64,000 bases of DNA. Origin: Bog-159 sp035308525 (GTDB taxonomy: Bacteria > Acidobacteriota > Terriglobia > Bryobacterales > Bryobacteraceae). The position numbers and the translations under genes are program-made. Shown here piece after piece: positions 7,460 through 16,502 of this stretch. How positions within the stretch are numbered: the stretch's first letter is position 1; each line of letters opens with the position of its first letter. The DNA lies in contig DATGGM010000124.1 of assembly GCA_035308525.1 (NCBI GenBank), positions 1 through 64,000 on the forward strand, given 5' to 3'. The notes beneath the pieces are model-generated. The model searched no databases. It was given only the letters and a program-made list of their open reading frames with translations, and was not told the origin of the DNA.

Positions 7460-9921
7460 GCGGGCCCGGCCATGGACGCGCCCGCCATCGAACCGGGCGT
7501 GGTGGAATTGACAGAAGTCGTACCTGGCGAGATCGGAGTGTGCAATAGAGCGTCCATGGAGTCGATGCGGTACTGCGGCGTCTGCACGCCCACGCCGTAG
7601 TTGACGCCATTCGTCCAGTTCATCCAGAAATTCGGCGCGACCGTACCACTGCCGCTGAGAGAGATCAGCATGCTGCTGGTAACGTCGCGTTGCGTCAGCC
7701 CCATCTGTGCAGCCTTGGCCCGGTCCACATCCAGCCGGATCACCGGTTGATCGGCGATCTGGTGAACATGCACGTCCGCCGCGCCGGGGATGCGCGCAAT
7801 GCGCTGCGCCAATTTCTGGGCGATGGCGTAGTTAGCCTCGGCATTGCGCCCCACCACTTGCAGATCGATGGGAGCAGGCAGCCCGAAGTTGAGAATCTGG
7901 CTGGTGATGTTGGCCGGCTGGAAGAAAAAAGTCATATCCGGGAAGCGCTGGCGCAAACGCCTCCGTAGCAGAACCTCGTAATCGCGCGTGGGGGCGTGCT
8001 TCTCCTTGTTGAGCGAAATCAGAATCTCCCCATCGGCGCTGGAGATGGTGGGGATATCGCCTTGGGCGATGGCGGGCCAGCTATTCGGAATTCCGATATT
8101 GTCGATCACCATCTCGACTTCATCGGGCGGGATCAGGTCGCGGATTTCGTGCTCGAGATCGGAGAACCGAACCTCGGTCTCCTCGATACGCATACCCGCA
8201 GGACCCCGGGCATGCAACCGCATCTGGCCGGAATCTACAGCGGGGAAGAAATCCTCGCCCACCAGCCAGCCTAGGCCGAGAGAGGCAGCAAAGAAAACGC
8301 CAAACGCCGCCAACGTGCGTCCACGGTGGCGCAAGGACCAATCCAGCAGCCCGACATAGCGGAACCGCAGCGCCTCAAAAACATGGTTGAAAAGATGGTG
8401 GCCGCGCGCGAAGAGGCGGATGCGCCCGGCACCCCTGCCGACCTCGGATTGCAGCAGGTAAGCCATCATGGTAGGCACCAGCGTGCGCGAAAGCAGATAC
8501 GAAGCGAGCATCGCGAAAACCACTGCCATGGCCAGCGGCGTAAACAGATACCTTGCGGTTCCGGTAAGCAGCAGCACCGGCACAAACACGATGCAGATCG
8601 AGATGGTGGCCACGAAAGTCGGAACCGCAATCTGCGATGCGCCATCCAGCACGGCGGTGATGATCGGCTTCCGCATGGCGATGTTCCGGTGAGTATTCTC
8701 AATCTCTACTGTGGCGTCGTCCACCAGGATACCCACTGCCAGAGCCAGGCCACCCAAAGTCATCACGTTGAGGGTCTGTCCCAGAAGACTGAGCAGGCAG
8801 AGCGATGTGAGAATCGAAAGGGGGATGGAAATGCAGACGATCAGCATACTGCGCCAGCTTCCCAGAAACAGCAGGATCATCAGGCTGGTCAGGCCAGCCG
8901 CGATCAGCGCTTCGCGTAACACTCCCTGGATAGACGCCCGTACGAACACCGACTGGTCCGCGAGTGCCGTCACCTTCAACTCTGGTGGAACGTTCGCCAG
9001 GATGCGGGGCAGCGCGGCTTTAACGGCGTTGACGATGGCGAGCGTGGACGCCTTCCCGTTGCGGGTTATGGTGATCAACACGCCCCGCGATCCGTTGGTA
9101 CGAACGATGTTGTTCTGGACATTGAAGCCGTCATGAACCTGGGCCACGTCTTTGATATAAACCGTGGCGCCATTGACGGTTTTGATGGGCAGATCGTTTA
9201 AATCGTTCAGCGCGATGGGACTGCTATTGACAAGCACCTGGTACTCGGTACGGCCAAGTTTGGCGGTGCCGGCGGGCAGAATCAGGTTCTGCAGGTTCAA
9301 GGCATTGGAGATGTCGATCGGCGAGAGTTGCTTGGCATACAAATCGTCCAGGTTCAGATCGACCATAACAGCCCGCTGCTTTCCTCCGAAAGGATAGGAC
9401 ACCGACGCGCCCTGTACGGTACCGAGCGGAGTGCGAATAAAGTTATTCCCGATATCGAAGATCTCCTGCTCGCGCAGGGTCTTGCTGGAAAGGCCGAGCT
9501 GTAAAATCGGAACGCTCGAAGCGTCATACTTCAGTATGTTGGCGGGAAACATCCCAGGCGGCATCTGGCGGAGGGCGGTCTGCATGGTGGCCGTGGTTTG
9601 AGCCACCGCCATATCGATCTTGACATTCGGATGGAAATAGATTTTGACGACCGCGTACCCGGAGTACGACTGCGACTCGATGTGCTCGACGTCGTTGACA
9701 TTCGAAGTGAGGCTGCGCTCGAAGCCCGTAACGACGCGTTTCTCCATCTCCTCGGGAGAAAGGCCAGAATATACCCACAGGACGCTCACGACTGGAATAT
9801 CGATATAAGGAAAGATATCCACGGGCATGGTAACGATAGCGGCACCGCCGAGGATAGCGATCAGGATAGCCATCACCACGAAAGTGTACGGGCGCCCTAG
9901 GGCTAGGCGGACTATCCACAT
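7336..9921 (-). CDS. RND efflux permease, N-terminal part (frameshifted near its end)
   Basis: The frame begins with a typical AcrB-family N terminus (RLALGRPYTFVVMAILIAIL) and contains both periplasmic loops and transmembrane helices 1-7, with the proton-relay aspartates in GILVDDATVEIEN near residues 400-406. From about residue 830 the sequence stops looking like the family (TSRAVLLKPTGTPGRLP and onward), while another frame picks up the expected sequence. The break therefore lies near 7430-7460, and the last roughly 40 residues of this frame are out of phase. Function would be proton-driven export of hydrophobic compounds with the adaptor downstream. Total span 9921-6635 needs one extra base to be in frame. 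Confidence 0.85.
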   Translation of the reverse strand: MWIVRLALGRPYTFVVMAILIAILGGAAIVTMPVDIFPYIDIPVVSVLWVYSGLSPEEMEKRVVTGFERSLTSNVNDVEHIESQSYSGYAVVKIYFHPNVKIDMAVAQTTATMQTALRQMPPGMFPANILKYDASSVPILQLGLSSKTLREQEIFDIGNNFIRTPLGTVQGASVSYPFGGKQRAVMVDLNLDDLYAKQLSPIDISNALNLQNLILPAGTAKLGRTEYQVLVNSSPIALNDLNDLPIKTVNGATVYIKDVAQVHDGFNVQNNIVRTNGSRGVLITITRNGKASTLAIVNAVKAALPRILANVPPELKVTALADQSVFVRASIQGVLREALIAAGLTSLMILLFLGSWRSMLIVCISIPLSILTSLCLLSLLGQTLNVMTLGGLALAVGILVDDATVEIENTHRNIAMRKPIITAVLDGASQIAVPTFVATISICIVFVPVLLLTGTARYLFTPLAMAVVFAMLASYLLSRTLVPTMMAYLLQSEVGRGAGRIRLFARGHHLFNHVFEALRFRYVGLLDWSLRHRGRTLAAFGVFFAASLGLGWLVGEDFFPAVDSGQMRLHARGPAGMRIEETEVRFSDLEHEIRDLIPPDEVEMVIDNIGIPNSWPAIAQGDIPTISSADGEILISLNKEKHAPTRDYEVLLRRRLRQRFPDMTFFFQPANITSQILNFGLPAPIDLQVVGRNAEANYAIAQKLAQRIARIPGAADVHVHQIADQPVIRLDVDRAKAAQMGLTQRDVTSSMLISLSGSGTVAPNFWMNWTNGVNYGVGVQTPQYRIDSMDALLHTPISPGTTSVNSTTPGSMAGASMAGPAWVGTSRAVLLKPTGTPGRLPAIRNCSRTWPPRTAPICRSS

Positions 9922-10082
9922 AATCTTGGTTTCGCGGCGCGCGGGCCAGACGCAACGTCTCTATTCCTGCACGAGAAGTATATGGTACCCGCCAGCTATG
10001 CCGTGCAGCAAGCATTCAGGGCACCGGCGCCACCCGCTCCAGGTCGTCGCCGGCGACGGTTGCGCGGAACGCCGGCGCGGCA

Positions 10083-10107
10083 GCCGCGCACATCGGAAAT
10101 GCGCGGC
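10083..10107 (-). terminator. Hairpin after the DUF1501 operon
   Basis: A perfect 8-bp stem (GCCGCGCA / TGCGCGGC) with a 9-base loop lies 23 bases downstream of the DUF1501 stop codon. A further 12-bp palindrome (GTCGCCGGCGAC) is at 10046-10057. There is no T-run, so this could be a weak or factor-assisted terminator. Confidence 0.4.
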
Positions 10108-10129
10108 GGGTTGAATGGCGGGTAACGCA

Positions 10130-11569
10130 CTACCACAATTCAACTACAGGCTTGCCTTTGACCAGTTCACGCGGTTGATTGAGGTGGTTCAGCACGGTCA
10201 TGTCCGGATCGATACCCAGTGAGTAGTAAACAGTGGCCAGCAGGTCGTTCGGATGCACTGGCCTTTCCTTGGGTGACGATGCGGTCTGGTCCGACGCGCC
10301 GTAGACGCGGCTGACCTGCATGCCGGCGCCCGCCACCAGGGCCGTGTAGCAGTAAGGCCAGTGGTCGCGTCCGTCCGGAGAATTGGTGTTGCCCGAGGTG
10401 CTCACGCCCAAACGCGGCGAGCGTCCAAACTCGCCCACAGTCACCAGCAAGGTGTCTTTGAACATACCCCGCTGCGACAGGTCTTCGATCAGCGCCGAGA
10501 TCCCCCGATCGAATATGGGACAGTGCAGATTCTTCAGCGGCCCGAAGTTGGCGGCGTGCGTGTCCCAGGCATCTACTTCCGGATTGCCATTGGCCACCGC
10601 CGGCCAGTTCATTTGCACGAACCGCGTGCCGGCCTCAATCAGCCGCCGCGAAAGCAGCAGACCCTGGCCGAAGGTGGTGCGTCCGTATCGTTCCCGCACC
10701 TTATCCGGCTCCTTGTTCAAATCGAAAGCCTCGCGCGCCTTGCCCGACAGGACCAGGTCGAACGCTTTCCCGTAGTATTCATCAATGGCGTAATCCTTCA
10801 GGGCCTTCTCCAGATCGGGCATGGAGCCATTGATGCCTTTCAGCATGGTGAAGCGTTCCTGCAAGCGCTCCGGCGGAACCTCCTTCCGCAAGGTCAGGTC
10901 ATCGAGCTGAATGGGTTTATTGGGGTCCTGGTAAAGGCGATAGGGATCGTACGCTTTTCCCAAAAAGCCAGCGGCGCCGCCTTTGCCGATCACGCTGGAT
11001 TCCTGCAGGGGCCGCGGCATCTCCACAAACGGCAGCACCGGTTCGGACGGCGGCCTGAGCTTCGAGATATGCGACCCGGCGGTCGGGAAATCCGCTGGCG
11101 AGGGCGGTTCGAGCTGCCCGGACGGCGATACCTTGTCGGGCGGGTAACCGGTCAGCATCTGGTAGATCGCCGCGGTGTGATTGAATAATCCGGTCGGCGT
11201 ATAGCTCATCGAGCGGATCAGGGCGCACTTGTTCATCTGCTGCGCCAGCATTGGCATGGTTTCGCTCAACTGGATGCCGGATACGTTGGAGTTGATGGGC
11301 TTGAACTCGCCGCGGATATTCAAAGGCGCATCGGGTTTGGGGTCCCAGATATCGATGTGGCTGGGCCCGCCCTGCAGGAAAACCAGAATCACCGACTTAG
11401 CCGAATTGAAACCGCGCGCGCCCTCAAGGCGGGAAGCTCCCTGCGCCTTCTGCCACTGGAAGAAGTTCGCCAGGTTCAATCCGAACAGGCCCACCGATCC
11501 GGCGCGCAAGAGTTCGCGGCGGGTGGGTCCATCGCACAGACAGCCCTTGCGGCCTGGAATTGTCAGCAT
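10130..11569 (-). CDS. DUF1501 family protein, Tat-exported (operon 1)
   Basis: The 479-residue protein starts with a twin-arginine-type leader (TRRELLRAGSVGLFGLNLA) and continues as a DUF1501 protein, an alkaline-phosphatase/sulfatase-like fold found mainly in Planctomycetes and Acidobacteria. Recognisable blocks include FLQGGPSHIDIWDPKPDAP near the N terminus and the C-terminal TVGEFGRSP and GRDHWPYCYT. Its biochemical reaction is not established. It is the last gene of a four-gene minus-strand operon and starts 10 bases after the DUF1549 gene ends, with AGGAG six bases before its ATG. The constant pairing of DUF1501 with DUF1549/DUF1553 proteins suggests a joint task at the cell surface, possibly polymer or sulfated-glycan handling (inference). 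Confidence 0.88.
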   Translation of the reverse strand: MLTIPGRKGCLCDGPTRRELLRAGSVGLFGLNLANFFQWQKAQGASRLEGARGFNSAKSVILVFLQGGPSHIDIWDPKPDAPLNIRGEFKPINSNVSGIQLSETMPMLAQQMNKCALIRSMSYTPTGLFNHTAAIYQMLTGYPPDKVSPSGQLEPPSPADFPTAGSHISKLRPPSEPVLPFVEMPRPLQESSVIGKGGAAGFLGKAYDPYRLYQDPNKPIQLDDLTLRKEVPPERLQERFTMLKGINGSMPDLEKALKDYAIDEYYGKAFDLVLSGKAREAFDLNKEPDKVRERYGRTTFGQGLLLSRRLIEAGTRFVQMNWPAVANGNPEVDAWDTHAANFGPLKNLHCPIFDRGISALIEDLSQRGMFKDTLLVTVGEFGRSPRLGVSTSGNTNSPDGRDHWPYCYTALVAGAGMQVSRVYGASDQTASSPKERPVHPNDLLATVYYSLGIDPDMTVLNHLNQPRELVKGKPVVELW

Positions 11570-11579
11570 ATTCTTCTCC

Positions 11580-14033
11580 TCACCTGTTGTACAAAAAGGC
11601 CTTGCTGTTTACCAGCGACCAGAGCAGGTCCTGCGCCCAGGCAGCCCGGCTGGCGCTGCTTTGGCGAAGGGTAACGGCCATGTCATATTCTTTGGGCGTC
11701 GGGTAGCGGCTCAGGGCCGCCAGATACAGCTCTTCCACCATGGCGCGATCGGAAGCGCCCGCCACAATCAACTGGGCGACGCGGCCTTTGGGATCGGCCA
11801 CGGCATCTCCGATGGTGCGTCCGTTCACCAGGTTCAGCGCCTGCGGCAGGCTCACGTCGCTGCGGCGCTCGCACTCGCAGGATGACTCCCGCGCCGGCCG
11901 CCCAAAAACATCCAGAAAGCCGTCCTTGCCGACGTGCGGGTCGGGGAACTCTTCCGCCATGGTGTCCGCGGGCACTTCCGGAAACTGCGGCCGCCAGCCC
12001 GCCGCCAGCGAGAGTGCATCCATCAGCTCCTCCGCGCTCAGCCGGCGCGGCATGGCGTGCGAGAAATTCACCTTATCGTCCTCGTTCCAGGCATTGGTCT
12101 GAATGCCGGCTTGATAGACGCGCGAATTGACGATGGTCTGCATGAGGTGACGCAGATCGAAATCGTGGCTGGTCAGGTCCTTGGTCAATGCCTCCAGCAA
12201 CGCCTCGTTGACCGGCGGATTGGAGGCGCGGATATCATCCACCGGCTCGATGATGCCGCGGCCCAGGAAGTAGCTCCAGATGCGGTTGGCGATGGCGCGC
12301 GCGAAGAACGGGTTGTCCTTCGACGTCAACCATCCGACCAGGGCGTCGCGCTGGTGCGATTCGGGCGGGATGGGGGGAGCCCCGAGACTGGCTACCAGGT
12401 ACTTAGGCGCAACCAGCCGGCCGGTCTTGGGGTGCTTGACCTGATTGTCTTCGCGCTTGTCGTAGACTATTTCGTCGCCGCTCTGAAAACCGGGCTTCAG
12501 GCCCACCGAGGAGAAGAAAGCCACCATCTCGTAATACTGGTTCTGGGTCCACTTCTCGAAGGGATGATCATGGCACTGGGTACAAACCAGACGGACGCCC
12601 ATAAAAAGCTGGGTGGTCTTCTCCATGGCGGCCTTGGGGTCGCGCGCCACGCGGAAGTAGCTGGCGGCGGGGTTCTCGTAGGAACTGCCGCGGGCGGTCA
12701 ACAACTCATAGACGAACTTGTCGTAAGGCTTGTTCTCCGCCACTGAATCGCGGATCCACTGGCGGAACTCCCACATGCCTTTGTCGCCCAGATACCGGCG
12801 GCTGACCTGCAGCAGGTCACCCCACTTGAGCGTCCAGTGGTCCACGTAATTGGGGAGTCCCATGAGGCGGTCGATGGCGCGGCTGCGCTTGGTGGGCCCA
12901 TCGGTCTTGTCCGCCACGAACGCGCGAATCTCGTCCGGAGCAGGCGGCAGCCCGATCAGATCGAGGGATACGCGGCGCAGAAACTCGGCATCGTCCACGG
13001 GCGGCGACGGCTGAATTTTGAGGCGCTGCAGTTTGGCGTCGATCAGCTCATCGATGTAGTTATATTGCGGCGGTTTGTTCCAGACGAACCCGGGGCTCGG
13101 ATTCAGAACCGTCACCGGCACAGCTACGAACTTGCCTTCGTAGCGGACCAGCAGGGCAGCCTCGCCCTTGCGCACTCCCTTCACGCGCGCGTCGGCATCG
13201 ATGTCGGCGATTTCCGGAGTGTTGCTGGATATGTTGGCTTCGCGGGTGACATCGCGCACGGAACCATCGGAGTAATGCGCCAGCGCGATTACCGGGCGGG
13301 TCTTGTCGGGGCCGTGCATGAAGACCTCTGCCGGCAGAACCTCCAGTTTCTCGACGCGGTCGGAGGCGGGATTGCCATAGGGCACGCCCGCCGAAATCCA
13401 GCTCAGTATGGTGTTGTAATAGCGCGAGCCGAGCTCGATGCGCAGCCCGCCGCCGTGCGCCACCTGCTGGGTAGGCTTAGCCAGCATCAGGCTGCGCGCC
13501 GGATCCGCACGGTTGAAGCGGCGGCCGGACATATCGTATAACAGCGCCTCATAATCGAATTCCGGATCGTATCCGCGCAGCGAAAGTTTGAAACCGTTTT
13601 TGCCTTTGGCCGAGCCGTGACAGGTGCCCGAAGTGCAGCCCACCTTGTTGAGCACCGGCTCGACGTCGCGCACGAAGCTGACCTGCGGCGGATTGCCAAG
13701 ATCGCCGGCATGCACCTGGAACCGCGCCGTCTTGGCCCCGGCAGTCACGGTCACGGCGGTATCTCCCTGGCGCACGGCATACAGCAGACCGTCCGCACCG
13801 ACTTTGACGACGGGATCAGCGGGTTCGAACTTGGCCTGTGCGCCTAAGTCGATCTCTTCGCCCTCGGCCGTCTTCCCGGTGACCAGTACCCGCATCCCCT
13901 CATCCGCGGAGCGAAAAGACAGCTTCGCGGGTGAAACCGACAGCTCGGTAATGCTGACGCTATCGGCAAGCATCCCCAGGGGCGCGCCGAATGTCATCGC
14001 CGCGCCAAGCGCCACCCAACTCATTTTCCGCAT
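11580..14033 (-). CDS. DUF1549/DUF1553 protein with Ig-like and cytochrome-like domains (operon 1)
   Basis: This 817-residue exported protein starts with a signal peptide, then a BIG2-type Ig-like domain (about 28-110), a cytochrome-like segment with C133-TSGT-C138-H139 (CX4CH, not the usual CX2CH), a second Ig-like segment (about 245-310), DUF1549 (about 325-530) with CTQCH at 484-488, and DUF1553 in the C-terminal third (NPFFARAIANRIWSYFLGRG). DUF1549 and DUF1553 have no defined activity; the Cys motifs suggest haem c or metal binding in the periplasm. GAGGT sits seven bases before the ATG, and the upstream gene ends 7 bases before. Compared with the homologue at 54931 it has the extra Ig-like domains and a variant first Cys motif. 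Confidence 0.88.
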   Translation of the reverse strand: MRKMSWVALGAAMTFGAPLGMLADSVSITELSVSPAKLSFRSADEGMRVLVTGKTAEGEEIDLGAQAKFEPADPVVKVGADGLLYAVRQGDTAVTVTAGAKTARFQVHAGDLGNPPQVSFVRDVEPVLNKVGCTSGTCHGSAKGKNGFKLSLRGYDPEFDYEALLYDMSGRRFNRADPARSLMLAKPTQQVAHGGGLRIELGSRYYNTILSWISAGVPYGNPASDRVEKLEVLPAEVFMHGPDKTRPVIALAHYSDGSVRDVTREANISSNTPEIADIDADARVKGVRKGEAALLVRYEGKFVAVPVTVLNPSPGFVWNKPPQYNYIDELIDAKLQRLKIQPSPPVDDAEFLRRVSLDLIGLPPAPDEIRAFVADKTDGPTKRSRAIDRLMGLPNYVDHWTLKWGDLLQVSRRYLGDKGMWEFRQWIRDSVAENKPYDKFVYELLTARGSSYENPAASYFRVARDPKAAMEKTTQLFMGVRLVCTQCHDHPFEKWTQNQYYEMVAFFSSVGLKPGFQSGDEIVYDKREDNQVKHPKTGRLVAPKYLVASLGAPPIPPESHQRDALVGWLTSKDNPFFARAIANRIWSYFLGRGIIEPVDDIRASNPPVNEALLEALTKDLTSHDFDLRHLMQTIVNSRVYQAGIQTNAWNEDDKVNFSHAMPRRLSAEELMDALSLAAGWRPQFPEVPADTMAEEFPDPHVGKDGFLDVFGRPARESSCECERRSDVSLPQALNLVNGRTIGDAVADPKGRVAQLIVAGASDRAMVEELYLAALSRYPTPKEYDMAVTLRQSSASRAAWAQDLLWSLVNSKAFLYNR

Positions 14034-14040
14034 CGCTTGT

Positions 14041-16497
14041 CTACCTCGCTGTCTGAGTGATTTCGGCGCCGGAGACGATCAGCTTCGCGGCCACCGGCGC
14101 GATCTTATAAGGCACTTCGCGCTTGTCGAGACCCACCACCACCGAAGCCGGCGTCAACTGAAAGGTGTACTCGCCGGGTTTCGCCGCGGCATCCGCTTCA
14201 CACGCCAGCCGGTATTCGCCGGACGATGCGCTTTGCTCATCCGGCCGGCAGGTCACATGCGCCGGCAGATAATCCGCCTGGACGCTCACCGGCTGAGTGA
14301 ACTCGGGCTCGCGATAAATGTTTCCCACCAGATCCAGCTTGCCGCCGGGGTGCAATGTCAACGGTTCCTTGGGCGGCGCCACGCGATATCCCTGCACGAT
14401 CTCGAGCGTGATGGCCCGGGTCAGCAACGGCTCTGCCTGCCCATCCATGGACTCGCCGTACATCACCAGGTCGTATTTTTCAGGCGAAGTATGCGTGGTG
14501 GTGAGCAAGTCGAATTCACCCTTGGCGGCGTACTTCTCATCCTTTTTGACGAGCTTGGAGCGTCTGATCGCGATCTCCGCCGCGGCGGGCGCGGCTACGT
14601 CCACACCCACATTCTCCGGCGGCTGCGCATCCGGGTTGCGCGCTTTGAAATTCCATTTCAGCTCGAATCCCGATCCCTGAACCAGCCGGAGCACACGGGG
14701 CGCTTCCATCTCGATGGCCCCGGACTCCTCCCGCGCCAGCATCACCGGCAGATCCAACCCCAGCCAGGGCGCCACAAACGGACTCTGGTTCTCGCGATCG
14801 CCGGCGTCTGAAATGCCAGTACCGCCCGCGATTTCGGTTATCATGCCCAGGCAGCGTGCCTTGCGACGGACGACGTAACCATCCGGGGTCTTGCCGGTGC
14901 CCCACACGGCGAGTTCCACAGGTCCCTTGAGCTTAGCCTGCGGCTTGGCCGTGAGGGTCAGCATACCGCGGCGGGAGATGGAATAGTCGTCATCTTTCCA
15001 CTCCGCCGGGAGGTGGCCGCCTTCCACGATGAAATCGTCTCCCAGGTCCGGAATAGTCAGCTCGATCGGCCAGATGAAGCCGTGCCTCGCGACGGACACG
15101 TTGACGGACACCGACCCTTTGGCCGGAATATTCACGTAGGGTTCGAGCGCGGTGAGTTCGAAGTCCACGGGCTGGCGGCGAGCTACCAGCCGGTATCCGA
15201 ATCCCGGACCGCCGCGCTGCAGCAGATCTTCCACGGCCACCACGATCTCGCGGGTATCCTTCGGCACCTGGAACTCGAGCCACGGGTCCGCACTGGTGCG
15301 CCCCGCCGAGAGCAGCGAGAACACGTCCTGTTTCGGCGGCTTGTCGCCGGCCGAAGACAGCTTCCGGCCCTGGGCATCATAAGCGGTCACGACCCCGTCC
15401 AGCAGAGAAGTGCCCAGGCCGCGGGCCGTCAGCTCCAGTTCCCAGTGCTCGCCCGGGGAAACGGCCAGCCTATAGCGATCGACTTCGCCCGCTTTTGAAA
15501 TTCTACCGTTCATCACGGTGGAGGGCTCCAGCGCGACAGCCTCGGCGGCATCGCGGCGTTCCGGCTCGATCTTCTCGGGCAGATCTCCGGCGGCAAACAG
15601 AAACGGCAGGCTGCCTCGATCGCCCGGCAGATTGACGCGGGTGAAGCTTTGCTTCTGGCTCACTTCCGACAGATCCACCTTGGCCTTCTCCGGCGCAGCC
15701 AGGTTGCCGCCGAAGAACTCCACGTCGACTTTTGTGCCGCGCTTCCCACCGAGCGGGAAAATGCCCTCCGCGTAGGGGAAATCGGCAACCTTCAACCTGT
15801 AGAAGTTCTGGCGCTGTTCGCTGAAGCGGGCATCCTGCACCATGGCATAATAGTCGCCGTCGCGCGGAAAGGTGATGTCGATGCGGGAATCCACTCCCAG
15901 CCCGGCGGCATCCTCGTTTCGCCCGATCTGCCTGCCCGCGGAATCGAAGACCGTCAGCATCGGATCAATGGCGGAGCCCACCCGCCGCGCCTCCACCTCG
16001 AAGACCAGGCGCTCGCCCTGCTTCGCATGCACGCGGTAGTAATCGCGGTCGGCGGCGCTCAACGTTCCGTTCACGGTGACAGGCGCTATGATGCGTTCGG
16101 CCGTCTCCATGGAATCATTGGCGTGCTGGCGCGATTCCGGCCTGGATTCTTCCTCGACGATCTCCGGAAACGCCCCAACGGTAAAAAGCAGGATATTGGA
16201 AATGCCGTCGGCCGTTTGCACACGGACGGGATACACCCCGACGGGCGCGTCCGCCTTCAGTTCGATCAGGAAGGGCAGCTTGTGTCCCGGCTTGCTTTCC
16301 TGCGGCGGCGTGAGCGGCGTGAAGGCCGCCGGCAAGGAAGACAGCACCTGCGCGCCTTCCGTGAGGTGTTGCCCGACCAGAGTCAGCGCGAGAGACTTCC
16401 CGCGCTGGCCGCCGCGGGGCTCGATGGCCGTCAATTCGGGCGCCGCCGCGGAGGCCGCTACCGAAATCGAAAACATCAACGCCGCAGTTCTCCACAT
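14041..16497 (-). CDS. Secreted TIG/PPC-domain protein (operon 1)
   Basis: The 818-residue protein has a signal peptide (LMFSISVAASAAAPE), an IPT/TIG-like domain (ELTAIEPRGGQRGKSLALTL, about 22-110), and bacterial pre-peptidase C-terminal (PPC)-type beta-sandwich modules. The clearest are DRDYYRVHAKQGERLVFEVE at about 150-240 and VDRYRLAVSPGEHWELELTA at about 340-440. No catalytic domain is seen, so it probably binds or presents ligands. The frame is open to a GTG at 16506, but I choose the ATG at 16497 because GAGGTGA, overlapping the upstream stop, lies six bases before it. It sits between the cytochrome/WD40 gene and the DUF1549 gene and is surely co-transcribed. Confidence 0.8.
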   Translation of the reverse strand: MWRTAALMFSISVAASAAAPELTAIEPRGGQRGKSLALTLVGQHLTEGAQVLSSLPAAFTPLTPPQESKPGHKLPFLIELKADAPVGVYPVRVQTADGISNILLFTVGAFPEIVEEESRPESRQHANDSMETAERIIAPVTVNGTLSAADRDYYRVHAKQGERLVFEVEARRVGSAIDPMLTVFDSAGRQIGRNEDAAGLGVDSRIDITFPRDGDYYAMVQDARFSEQRQNFYRLKVADFPYAEGIFPLGGKRGTKVDVEFFGGNLAAPEKAKVDLSEVSQKQSFTRVNLPGDRGSLPFLFAAGDLPEKIEPERRDAAEAVALEPSTVMNGRISKAGEVDRYRLAVSPGEHWELELTARGLGTSLLDGVVTAYDAQGRKLSSAGDKPPKQDVFSLLSAGRTSADPWLEFQVPKDTREIVVAVEDLLQRGGPGFGYRLVARRQPVDFELTALEPYVNIPAKGSVSVNVSVARHGFIWPIELTIPDLGDDFIVEGGHLPAEWKDDDYSISRRGMLTLTAKPQAKLKGPVELAVWGTGKTPDGYVVRRKARCLGMITEIAGGTGISDAGDRENQSPFVAPWLGLDLPVMLAREESGAIEMEAPRVLRLVQGSGFELKWNFKARNPDAQPPENVGVDVAAPAAAEIAIRRSKLVKKDEKYAAKGEFDLLTTTHTSPEKYDLVMYGESMDGQAEPLLTRAITLEIVQGYRVAPPKEPLTLHPGGKLDLVGNIYREPEFTQPVSVQADYLPAHVTCRPDEQSASSGEYRLACEADAAAKPGEYTFQLTPASVVVGLDKREVPYKIAPVAAKLIVSGAEITQTAR

Positions 16498-16502
16498 GGC
16501 GA

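Noticed and set aside
13624..14811. A 395-codon plus-strand frame across the junction of the DUF1549 and PPC genes
   Set aside because: It spans two minus-strand genes whose domains are well recognised and is itself featureless.
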